A stretch of DNA of 15,597 nt from Elusimicrobiota bacterium (GTDB taxonomy: Bacteria > Elusimicrobiota > Elusimicrobia > O2-12-FULL-59-9): the NCBI GenBank assembly GCA_016206405.1, contig JACQRQ010000142.1:1-15597 (forward strand), written 5' to 3'. The position numbers were made by a program, and so were the translations under genes. The notes beneath the pieces were generated by a model. The model made no database searches. It had not been told where the DNA came from and saw nothing but the letters and a program-made list of their open reading frames with translations. This document shows positions 6,739 through 13,907 of this stretch, one piece after another; within the stretch, counting starts at the first letter, position 1, and every line of letters starts with the position of its first letter.

Positions 6739-9700
6739 GAGTTCTTCCAATTTTGTCCATTTGCACGCCCATTCCGAATATTCCCTGCTGGACGGCGCCG
6801 CCCGCCTTACCGACGATCATGGAAACCCGTCCGCTTTCTTGAAAGCCATGGCGCAAAGCGGGATGCCGGCCCTGGCGCTCACCGATCACGGCAACATGTT
6901 CGGCGCCATCGAGTTTTACGAAGGCTGCAAGAGCGTGGGCTTAAACCCCATCATCGGCTGCGAGGCCTATATGGCCCCGCATTCCAGGCTGGACCGCAAA
7001 GGGCAGAGCGAAAAAGAAGCCACCCGGCACATCACGCTTTTGGCGAAAAATCTGGCGGGCTACCGCAACTTGATGCTGTTGCTGTCGAAGGCGTACCTGG
7101 AGGGTTTTTATTACAAGCCCCGCATCGACAAGGAGCTTTTGTCCCAGCACGCCGAGGGGATCGTGGCCCTTTCCGGCTGCCTTAAGGGCGAGGTGGCCCA
7201 GGCGCTTTTGGCGGGGGACCGCGACGGCGCCGAAAATCTGATCGGAACTTATCGCTCCATTTTGGGACCGGACAATTTCTACCTGGAGCTCATGGACCAC
7301 GGCCTTGAGAAACAGCAGCGCGTCAATAAGGAACTGGTCGACATCGCCAAGCGCGGCGAGATTCCCCTGGTGGCCACCAACGACTGCCATTACTTCCGCA
7401 AGGAGGACGCGCCCGCCCATGACGTGCTGCTTTGCATCGGCACCGGCAAGCGCTTGGACGAGCCCAACCGCCTGCGGTATGAGGCGCCGGAGTTTTATTA
7501 CAAGTCCTCGGCGGAGATGGCCAAGATGTTTTCCTACGCCCCCCAGGCCCTTCGCGCCACTGTGGAAATCGCCGAAAAGTGCTCCACGGAAATCCCGCTG
7601 CATCAGATGCTGCTGCCCCATTTTGAGACGCCCGCGGGCGAGAGCGTGGAAAGCTGCCTGGAAAAATCATGCCGGGAGGGCTTACAGCGCCTGAAGCTCG
7701 ACTCTCTCCCGGAGTACGCGCGGCGGCTGCGCTACGAGCTCGACATCATTTTCAAAATGGGCTACGCCAGCTATTTTCTCATCGTCCGGGACTTCATCGA
7801 TTACGCCCGGCGGAACCAGGTTCCGGTGGGGCCGGGCCGGGGCAGCGGGGCCGGCTCTCTGGTGGCCTACAGCCTGGCGATCACGATGGTCGACCCCATC
7901 CGTTACGGCCTTTTGTTCGAGCGCTTTTTAAATCCCGACCGCCGCAGCATGCCGGATTTGGACATCGATTTTTCAGACGAGGGGCGCGAGCGCGTGATCG
8001 AATATGTGCGCGGAAAATACGGCATGCACAACGTGGCGCAAATCATCACCTTCGGAACCATGCAGGCGCGCCTGGTGGTGCGCGATGTCGGCAGGGTGCT
8101 GGGCGTTCCGCTGCCGGAGGTCGACCGGCTGGCCAAGCTCATTCCCGCGGGCGTCGGCATCGCGCAAGCTCTGGAGACCATCCCGGAGCTCAAGGAGGCC
8201 GCGCAGTCCAACTCCCAGGCGAAAAAGCTTTTGAGCCTCGCCCAGAAGCTGGAGGGCCTCAAGCGCCACACCGGCGTGCACGCCGCCGGCATCGTGATCA
8301 CCAAGGAGGCGGTGCATTGCTACAGTCCCCTGGCCAAGAGCGGCAACCAGGGGGTCGTCACGACCCAGTACAGCGACGTCAATCTGCTCAAGCTGGGCCT
8401 GTTGAAAATGGACTTTTTGGGCCTGCGAACGCTGACCATCGTGGATCACGCCTGCAAGATGATCCGGCTCAAGAAAAATCCGGAATTCGACGTCATGAAA
8501 ATCCCCTTAGACGACGCCAAGACCTACGCCATGCTGCGGGAGGGCAACGCCTTCGGGGTGTTCCAACTGGAGAGTTCCGGCATGCGGGACCTCCTGCGCC
8601 GCTTAAAGCCCGCGACCTTCGAGGATATCTCCGCGACGATTGCCCTGTATCGCCCCGGCCCCATGCAGAGCGGCATGCTCGACGACTTCGTGGAGAGAAA
8701 AAACGGAAACAAGAAGGTGACTTACGCCCACCGCCTTCTGGAGCCGATTTTAAAGGAAACCTGCGGGGCCATGATTTACCAGGAACAGATCATGGAAATC
8801 GCCAAGGCGATGGCTCTGTTCACTCCCGGACAAGCCGATGGGCTGCGCAAGGCCATGGGCAAGAAGATCATCGAAGAGATGCAGAGCACGCGGCAGTTGT
8901 TCGTCGACGGCTGCGAGCGCAATAAAATATCGTCAAAGCTGGCCAATAAAGTCTACGATCAAATCGAGAAGTTCGGGGGTTATGGATTTAATAAATGCGT
9001 CGTGGGCGATACTCGCGTTCTGGACGCGGAATCAGGACTTCCGCGGACGGTTCGGGATATTTGCCGCTCCGGCGAAGGAATCAAGGTTTGGTCTTTAAAC
9101 GGCAAGGGCAAATGCGTCGCTCAACCGGTCATCAGCGCCCGTTCCAATGGATTGAGGAGTGTTTTTAAGCTGAAAACATGCTTGGGCAAGGAAATTTGCG
9201 CGACGGACAACCATCCCTTTTACACTTTTCATGGATGGCGCGAGCTTCAGGAGCTCAAGCCGGGAGACCGCATCGCCGTTCCCCGCATCCTGCCTTTCAA
9301 GAAGGGCCGCCGGTGGCCTCGGCACCGTTTGCGTCTCCTCGGCTGGGTGCTTTCGGAAGGAAACACCTGCCATCCGGCCGGGTTTTATCTCTACAATAAA
9401 GGCCGGGACCAAGCCGCCGACATGATTCGGGCGGCGCGCGAATTCAAAAATACCTCGGTGACGTTGAAAAGCCGCCGGGGCATTTTCGAGATTTACGTCC
9501 GATCCCGAACCGCTCCGGTTCAGGGGCGGTTTAGACCGGGGCATAGCCCGTGGAACAAAGGCAGGACTTTAGAAACCTTCGGCTCCTATCGCTGGAAAAG
9601 GAAAGTCTCGGGCGCCAAGTCCTGGCTGGAATCGCTCGGCCTCTCCGGCAAGAAAGCCGTGGAAAAATTTTTACCGCCGGACATTTTCGGGCTTTGCGGC

Positions 9701-11617
9701 GAAGACATCGCGGTGTTCCTGGGCCGCCTCTGGTCCGGCGACGGGTTTGTGTTTTCCCGAAACAATACCACGCCTTTTTACGCGACATCTTCCGCTCGGC
9801 TGGCTTCGGACCTGCAGGAGCTTTTGCTCCGGCTTGGGATCATGAGCCGCGTGGTCCGAAAGGATTTTCCCTACCGGGGAACGCTTCGCCCCGGCTACGT
9901 GGTTTATCTAACGAGCCGGGAAAGCGTCGCTGAGTTTTTAAGGCGGGTGGGCCCTCACTTGGTCGGCCGCGACCGGGGGAAGCGGGAGTTGAAATCCTAT
10001 CTTGCGCGCCTCGATGCGGACCGGATGAGCCGGGACACGGTGCCCGCGCAAGTCCGGAATTTCGTCCAAAGGGAAAAGGCGCTTGCGGGCGTGACTTGGA
10101 AAGAGGTCGAGCGCCGCACCGGTTTGTGCGCCTCGGAACTCTACCGGAGCGGAGGAGAAAAGAAAGGATTTCGACGATGGACGCTCCGCCGGCTGGCAGA
10201 AGCTTTCGGGTCTGAGACTCTCCGGCTGTGGGCCGAGTCGGATATATATTGGGATTCCGTCGAAAGCGTTGAGGCGGCGGGATCGGAAGAAACATTTGAT
10301 TTAGAGGTGCCGGAAACCCATAATTTCGTCGCGAACGGGATATTTGTCCATAACAGCCATACCGTCGCTTACGGGCTGGTGACTTACCAGACGGCCTATC
10401 TCAAGGCCAATTATCCCATCGAGTATGTGACGGCGCTTCTGACCAGCGAAATCGGCCGCAGCGCCATCGACGCCGAGGGCAGGGAAAACAAAATCGTCAG
10501 CTATATGGAGCAGGCCAAAAGCATGGGTTTGGCGGTTCTTCCGCCCGACGTGCAGCGCTCGGAGGGAACGTTCAGCATCGTGGAGGATCAGGGCGCCGAA
10601 AAAATTCTGTTCGGACTATTGGCCGTCAAGAACGTGGGCTCCGGCGCCGTCGAATCTATTCTGCGGGCGAGGAAGGCGGAGGGGCCCTTTAAATCCCTGG
10701 ATGATTTTTGCCGACGCGTGGACCTGCGGCAGGCGAACAAAAAGGTCGTTGAGTCCATGGTCAAGGCCGGCGCCCTGGACCGCCTTCTGCCGGGGACGGC
10801 GGCCAAGCTCTCCCGCGCCCGGATGCTGGAGAGCCTGGCCGCGGTCATGGACCGCGCCGGCAAGGTGAAGCAGGACCTCGACAAAGGGCAGGGCCTTTTG
10901 TTTGAAAGCGCGGCGCTGGCCGACCCCGAGGCTGCCGCCGGCGGCGTCCGCCCGCTCTCCGAGCGCGATATCCTCGAAGGGGAAAGGGAGGTGCTGGGTT
11001 TCTATCTCTCCGGGCATCCCCTCAACCGCTATCGCCAGTTGATCAAGAAATTCGGGGCTCGTTCCATCGGCGACTTGGACCGCGCCCCGCAGGTCAAAAC
11101 CGTCAGCTTGGCGGGCATGATCACGCAAGTCAGCCATCTGACGACCAAGGCGACGGGCGCGCCTTGGGCGCGGGTCAAGCTGGAGGACCTCACCGGCGAG
11201 GCGACGCTTCTGGTATTTCCACGGGCGTACGCCGCCGGCATCGGCAAGGCGTTGAGAAACCAGCAAATTGTGCTCGCCAAAGGCCGCTTGAGCGGCCAGG
11301 GCGAGGAGGCCGCCGCCGGCCGCAAGGAGCTCATCGTGGAGGAGCTCTTGACCTTCGAGGAAGCTCTGGGCCAGTTCAGCAGCCGGTTGGCGGTTTTGGT
11401 GCCGGCCTCGGCACGCAACGACAAAACTTTGTATGCTCTTAGGGGAATTTTCAGCCGCTATCCGGGGCGGTGCACGGTGGTTTTGAATTTGGAGACCGCT
11501 TCCAAAGAATCAGCGCAGGTCGTGACCGAGGAACGGGTCAAGATCACGCAAACTCTGCTCGATGAGCTCGAAGCTTTATTGGGGGACGGAGTATGGCAAA
11601 TCGAAAGCGCATATTGA
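6737..11617 (+). CDS. dnaE: DNA polymerase III alpha subunit, interrupted by an in-frame intein
   Basis: The replicative polymerase catalytic subunit: a 1626-residue precursor, about 1173 residues after removal of the 453-residue intein (754-1206), normal for bacterial DnaE. The N-terminal PHP domain (about 5-215) begins FVHLHAHSEYSLLDG and keeps TDHGN, GCEAY, RHITLLA, SGCLKGE and NDCHY, the usual metal-ligand positions. The polymerase core has D407 and D409 in MPDLDIDF and D559 in KMDFLGL, the expected three catalytic aspartates, plus PGRGSGAGSLVAY and HTGVHAAGIV. Downstream of the intein, SHTVAYGLVTYQTAYLKANYP continues the core, followed by a helix-hairpin-helix-like segment, an OB-fold (VSLAGMITQVSHL) and the C-terminal domain. 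ATG 6737 is chosen because PHP begins within eight residues; a TTG at 6686 in the same frame lies inside the Nudix gene. The Shine-Dalgarno is weak. The 3' end overlaps the response regulator by 25 bases. Confidence 0.96.
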   Translation: MSSSNFVHLHAHSEYSLLDGAARLTDDHGNPSAFLKAMAQSGMPALALTDHGNMFGAIEFYEGCKSVGLNPIIGCEAYMAPHSRLDRKGQSEKEATRHITLLAKNLAGYRNLMLLLSKAYLEGFYYKPRIDKELLSQHAEGIVALSGCLKGEVAQALLAGDRDGAENLIGTYRSILGPDNFYLELMDHGLEKQQRVNKELVDIAKRGEIPLVATNDCHYFRKEDAPAHDVLLCIGTGKRLDEPNRLRYEAPEFYYKSSAEMAKMFSYAPQALRATVEIAEKCSTEIPLHQMLLPHFETPAGESVESCLEKSCREGLQRLKLDSLPEYARRLRYELDIIFKMGYASYFLIVRDFIDYARRNQVPVGPGRGSGAGSLVAYSLAITMVDPIRYGLLFERFLNPDRRSMPDLDIDFSDEGRERVIEYVRGKYGMHNVAQIITFGTMQARLVVRDVGRVLGVPLPEVDRLAKLIPAGVGIAQALETIPELKEAAQSNSQAKKLLSLAQKLEGLKRHTGVHAAGIVITKEAVHCYSPLAKSGNQGVVTTQYSDVNLLKLGLLKMDFLGLRTLTIVDHACKMIRLKKNPEFDVMKIPLDDAKTYAMLREGNAFGVFQLESSGMRDLLRRLKPATFEDISATIALYRPGPMQSGMLDDFVERKNGNKKVTYAHRLLEPILKETCGAMIYQEQIMEIAKAMALFTPGQADGLRKAMGKKIIEEMQSTRQLFVDGCERNKISSKLANKVYDQIEKFGGYGFNKCVVGDTRVLDAESGLPRTVRDICRSGEGIKVWSLNGKGKCVAQPVISARSNGLRSVFKLKTCLGKEICATDNHPFYTFHGWRELQELKPGDRIAVPRILPFKKGRRWPRHRLRLLGWVLSEGNTCHPAGFYLYNKGRDQAADMIRAAREFKNTSVTLKSRRGIFEIYVRSRTAPVQGRFRPGHSPWNKGRTLETFGSYRWKRKVSGAKSWLESLGLSGKKAVEKFLPPDIFGLCGEDIAVFLGRLWSGDGFVFSRNNTTPFYATSSARLASDLQELLLRLGIMSRVVRKDFPYRGTLRPGYVVYLTSRESVAEFLRRVGPHLVGRDRGKRELKSYLARLDADRMSRDTVPAQVRNFVQREKALAGVTWKEVERRTGLCASELYRSGGEKKGFRRWTLRRLAEAFGSETLRLWAESDIYWDSVESVEAAGSEETFDLEVPETHNFVANGIFVHNSHTVAYGLVTYQTAYLKANYPIEYVTALLTSEIGRSAIDAEGRENKIVSYMEQAKSMGLAVLPPDVQRSEGTFSIVEDQGAEKILFGLLAVKNVGSGAVESILRARKAEGPFKSLDDFCRRVDLRQANKKVVESMVKAGALDRLLPGTAAKLSRARMLESLAAVMDRAGKVKQDLDKGQGLLFESAALADPEAAAGGVRPLSERDILEGEREVLGFYLSGHPLNRYRQLIKKFGARSIGDLDRAPQVKTVSLAGMITQVSHLTTKATGAPWARVKLEDLTGEATLLVFPRAYAAGIGKALRNQQIVLAKGRLSGQGEEAAAGRKELIVEELLTFEEALGQFSSRLAVLVPASARNDKTLYALRGIFSRYPGRCTVVLNLETASKESAQVVTEERVKITQTLLDELEALLGDGVWQIESAY
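8996..10354 (+). mobile_element. DnaE intein with LAGLIDADG homing endonuclease (453 residues)
   Basis: A protein intron inserted after GGYGFNK and before SHTVAY of DnaE. Splicing motifs are complete: Cys1 in CVVGDTRVLD (block A); TDNH at intein residues 70-73 within CATDNHPFYTF (block B); FDLEVPETHNFVANGIFVHN (blocks F and G) with penultimate His and terminal Asn453; and Ser as +1 extein residue. Endonuclease motifs are LLGWVLSEG at 114-122 (acidic E121) and FLGRLWSGDG at 241-250 (acidic D249), so both LAGLIDADG helices keep an acid. Splicing would excise the intein and rejoin DnaE; the endonuclease would cut intein-free dnaE alleles and spread the element. A GHSPWNKG motif at 182-189 and an HTH-like segment at about 362-420 are probably DNA-contacting. 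Codon use looks more mixed than in the flanking exteins, consistent with horizontal acquisition. Confidence 0.96.
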
Positions 11618-11964
11618 TCGTCGATGACGATTCGGATTTAGTGGAGCTGTTGAACATTTTTTTGACCGGCAAGGGCTATGAGCTTTTGACCGCCTCGGAC
11701 GGCAAACAAGCCCTCCAGCTCCTGGGCGACCATCCCGTGGATTTGGTTCTATTGGACGTGATGATGCCCTACATGGACGGCTATCATGTGGCCTTTGAGA
11801 TTTCCAACAAGATGGGAACGGAAGCCCCTAAAATCGTGCTGATGACCAGCCGGGATACGGTGCGGGAAAAGGGAGTGATTTTGCTCAGCGGCGCCCATTC
11901 CGTGATGCAAAAGCCCTTCGATTTGGAGGAATTGGACCAAAAAATCAGAGAAATGCTGGTATAA
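11593..11964 (+). CDS. Single-domain response regulator (CheY-like receiver)
   Basis: A 123-residue product that is only a receiver domain. Acidic pocket DDD at 11-13, phosphoacceptor D55 in LVLLDVMMPYMDG, conserved T85 in VLMTSRD, and K107 with the cis-proline in QKPFDLEEL are all present, so phosphorylation should be normal. There is no output domain, so it would act through protein contact, as CheY or Spo0F do, or as a phosphorelay intermediate. It starts inside the last 25 bases of dnaE in another frame; a GGGGGA stretch just upstream could serve as ribosome-binding site, and translation is probably coupled to dnaE. The cognate kinase is not adjacent. The GAF-PAS kinase at 557 is the only kinase in the window and a possible partner, without direct evidence. 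Confidence 0.9.
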   Translation: MANRKRILIVDDDSDLVELLNIFLTGKGYELLTASDGKQALQLLGDHPVDLVLLDVMMPYMDGYHVAFEISNKMGTEAPKIVLMTSRDTVREKGVILLSGAHSVMQKPFDLEELDQKIREMLV

Positions 11965-11993
11965 TTGACAAGGAAAGTCAGATACAATAAGAT
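11965..11993 (+). promoter_or_regulatory. Sigma70-like promoter for the HEAT-repeat gene
   Basis: A consensus -35 TTGACA at 11965-11970 is followed by a 17-base spacer and a -10-like TAAGAT at 11988-11993 (four of six consensus bases). It lies immediately after the response-regulator stop codon. Transcription would begin near base 12000, about 46 bases before the next start codon. An overlapping TACAAT at 11983-11988 is closer to consensus but only 12 bases from the -35. Confidence 0.55.
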
Positions 11994-11999
11994 AGAAAT

Positions 12000-12036
12000 G
12001 CGCCGCGAATGTCGAGCAGAACCGCGGCGCGGGGAG
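12000..12036 (+). promoter_or_regulatory. Leader hairpin followed by Shine-Dalgarno GGGGAG
   Basis: GCGCCGCG (12000-12007) is perfectly complementary to CGCGGCGC (12023-12030) across a 15-base loop. GGGGAG (12031-12036) follows at once and lies 9 bases before ATG 12046. The ribosome-binding site settles that start over the in-frame TTG at 11965. With the upstream promoter, the stem would form the very 5' end of the mRNA. It could stabilise the transcript or affect ribosome access. Confidence 0.5.
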
Positions 12037-12045
12037 AAAGACGCG

Positions 12046-13125
12046 ATGATAAAAAGGCTTATGATTTCGTTTTTGACCGTTGGGTTCCTGTGCGCGGGCG
12101 GCGGATTTGCCCTCGTGGAAGCCCAAGGAAGCGCCGCTCCGGCCGCGGCCGACGTGGAAAAAGCGGCTCCGGAGGCCGCGCCCCCGCCCGACCCCTACCA
12201 GCAGGCTTTGACGGATCTCAAGGCCGAAGATGTTTCCGTGCGCCGCATGGCGGCGGAAAATCTGGGCCGGCTCCGGAACCCGGAGGCCATTCCGCATTTG
12301 ACGAATCTGCTCAAGGATGAAAACGCGATGATTCGGGCCACCGCAGTGGACTCTCTGGGGCTTTTGCGCAGCCCGGACGCCGCCGCCGCCATCGCCAAGC
12401 TTCTAGTGGACGATCCCTCGCCCCAGGTGCGCCAAGCGGCGGCCGTTTCTCTGGCCTATCTGCAAAGCGATGAAGCCGTCGACGCGCTGATCGCGACCCT
12501 TAATGACGCGGAAGAAGGAGTGCGCTATGCCGCCATCCGGACTCTGGGTTTGACGCGATCTCCCAAAGCGCTCAAACCCCTGATGGCCGCCGCGGAAAAT
12601 GGTTCCAGCGGCATGATGCGCTCGGCGATGGGGGCGCTGGGGCAGCTCCGCGATCCGGCGGCGGCGCCGGTGCTCATCAAGGCTCTGGCCTCGGAGGACC
12701 GCGCCATACGGCTGGAGGCCGTCAAAGCGCTTGGGCAGCTTCGGTCGGAAGACGGGCTCAAGGCGCTTAAAGCGTTTTTGAAATCGGACGATGAGGAAAT
12801 CCGGCTGCAGACGGCCTTGGCCTTCAGCTTTTTGAACGACGCCTCGGCGCAGCCGGCCGCCTTGGAGTTTCTCAAGCACAATAACCCTTTGTATCGCCAG
12901 GAAGCCGCCAGAATTTTGGCCGCGGTGGGGGATCTCAAGCAGGGCTTCCCCTCCCTGCAGAAAGCGTATGACGGCGAGCAGAACGTCTACACCAAGAAAA
13001 ATCTTGAGTTCAATTTGAGCCAGCTCAAGGCCAGACTGGGCGTGGATGAGAAGCAGGAAGAAAAAAAAGACGAGAAAAAAGGGGAGAAAAAGGGCGTCAA
13101 AAAATCCCCTAAGGCGCATGAGTAG
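12046..13125 (+). CDS. Exported HEAT-repeat protein with lysine-rich tail
   Basis: A 359-residue product. Residues 1 to about 26 form a signal peptide (basic MIKR, hydrophobic core, probable cleavage near VEA/QG). A short Ala/Pro-rich linker follows, then about eight PBS-lyase-type HEAT repeats with a period near 31 residues. Recurring units include VRRMAAENLGRLRNPEAIPHL, IRATAVDSLGLLRSPDAA and IRLEAVKALGQLRSEDGL. HEAT arrays are protein-binding scaffolds. No chromophore-lyase or other enzymatic function can be claimed. The last 25 or so residues are strongly charged and rich in Lys/Glu, encoded by A-rich tracts including A8 at 13061-13068. The protein should act in the periplasm or envelope. 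It has its own promoter and a good Shine-Dalgarno, and overlaps the next gene by 8 bases, suggesting they are made together. Confidence 0.8.
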   Translation: MIKRLMISFLTVGFLCAGGGFALVEAQGSAAPAAADVEKAAPEAAPPPDPYQQALTDLKAEDVSVRRMAAENLGRLRNPEAIPHLTNLLKDENAMIRATAVDSLGLLRSPDAAAAIAKLLVDDPSPQVRQAAAVSLAYLQSDEAVDALIATLNDAEEGVRYAAIRTLGLTRSPKALKPLMAAAENGSSGMMRSAMGALGQLRDPAAAPVLIKALASEDRAIRLEAVKALGQLRSEDGLKALKAFLKSDDEEIRLQTALAFSFLNDASAQPAALEFLKHNNPLYRQEAARILAAVGDLKQGFPSLQKAYDGEQNVYTKKNLEFNLSQLKARLGVDEKQEEKKDEKKGEKKGVKKSPKAHE

Positions 13126-13891
13126 ATTGCCGGCGTTAGGGCTTTGCCTTCTGCTTTGGGCCCCGGCCGGGCTTTGGGCCCAGAGCCCGGCCGGCCATGC
13201 GCGTCCCAAATCCGAGAAACTGCGGGAGTTCGGCCTGTTTCAACCCGAGGTGGGCATCATCGACGTTCCCACGGCCGGGGTGCTCGATTACGGAAGCTTC
13301 GGCATCCGGACGCGGTTTTTTTCAGGCGGCGGAGTCCTCAACTGGCTTTCCTTCGGAGTGTTCCAGAGGCTGAGCATCGGCGCCTCCTTCCACGTGGACC
13401 GCTTCATCGGAGACGATTCTCCGGTGGATCTGGCGCGGCCCGAACTGCAGCTCAAATTCCGGTTTTTCGACGGTGATCGATTGCTTCCGGCCTTGGCCGC
13501 GGGTTTCGACGGGCAGGGTTATTTTTACAATCGCTCCACCCGGAGGTTTTCGGAAAAAGGCAAGGGGCTTTATTTGGCGGCCTCCCAGGAAATTTTAACT
13601 CCGGGACTGATGACGCACTACGGGCTCAATATTTCCGATTTTGACAGCGACGACGTCTACGGGTTCCTGGGCTTGAGCTACAACATCCAGGATAAGGCTT
13701 CGCTCCTCGCGGAGTTCGATAATTTAAGGCGCAGCGACCAAAACCGGCTGAACGCGGGGGTGAGAATCTACGCGACGCCCTTTCTGTCTTTGGACCTCGG
13801 AGTCCGGGAAATAGGCAAAAGCGAATTTTTGAGCGGCCAGCACCGGAAATCGGAAAGAATCGTGCAGTTTAGATACGTCGGCAATTTCTAA
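13118..13891 (+). CDS. Probable outer-membrane beta-barrel protein, YjbH-like
   Basis: A 257-residue product with a cleavable signal peptide (MSRLPALGLCLLLWAPAG, cleavage near LWA/QS). The mature part alternates polar and hydrophobic residues in short strands, such as YGSFGIRTRFFSGG, RLSIGASFHVDRFIG, LQLKFRFFDGD and NAGVRIYATPFLSLDLGVRE. It ends VQFRYVGNF with a terminal phenylalanine, as in BAM-assembled barrels. The early VGIIDVPTAGVLDYGSFGI resembles YjbH-type barrels linked to exopolysaccharide export, though only weakly. The frame is open upstream to 13046, but that would add a lysine-rich stretch before the signal sequence, so ATG 13118 (AAGG upstream) is chosen. It overlaps the HEAT-repeat gene by 8 bases. 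No ligand is evident; the function remains open. Confidence 0.68.
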   Translation: MSRLPALGLCLLLWAPAGLWAQSPAGHARPKSEKLREFGLFQPEVGIIDVPTAGVLDYGSFGIRTRFFSGGGVLNWLSFGVFQRLSIGASFHVDRFIGDDSPVDLARPELQLKFRFFDGDRLLPALAAGFDGQGYFYNRSTRRFSEKGKGLYLAASQEILTPGLMTHYGLNISDFDSDDVYGFLGLSYNIQDKASLLAEFDNLRRSDQNRLNAGVRIYATPFLSLDLGVREIGKSEFLSGQHRKSERIVQFRYVGNF

Positions 13892-13895
13892 ACCG

Positions 13896-13902
13896 AAGGA
13901 GG
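13896..13902 (+). promoter_or_regulatory. Strong Shine-Dalgarno of the aldolase gene
   Basis: AAGGAGG lies 5 bases before ATG 13908. It is the only near-perfect anti-16S match in front of a gene in this window, implying high aldolase translation even though the gene sits late in an apparent operon. Confidence 0.8.
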
Positions 13903-13907
13903 AAATC

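Noticed and set aside
11983..11988. TACAAT as -10 element paired with TTGACA
   Set aside because: The spacer is only 12 bases; TAAGAT at 11988 gives 17.
12046..12120. Lipoprotein signal in the HEAT-repeat protein (Cys in VGFLCAGG)
   Set aside because: The residues before Cys (G-F-L) do not fit the lipobox; an ordinary signal peptidase site near VEA/QG fits better.
13046..13117. Upstream in-frame extension of the barrel gene, and possible +1 slippage on the A8/A6 tracts fusing it to the HEAT-repeat protein
   Set aside because: The extension is a lysine-rich frame shadow of the HEAT protein tail and would bury the signal peptide. The 8-base overlap with a start at 13118 is the simpler explanation, and no canonical slippery heptamer sits in the right frame.
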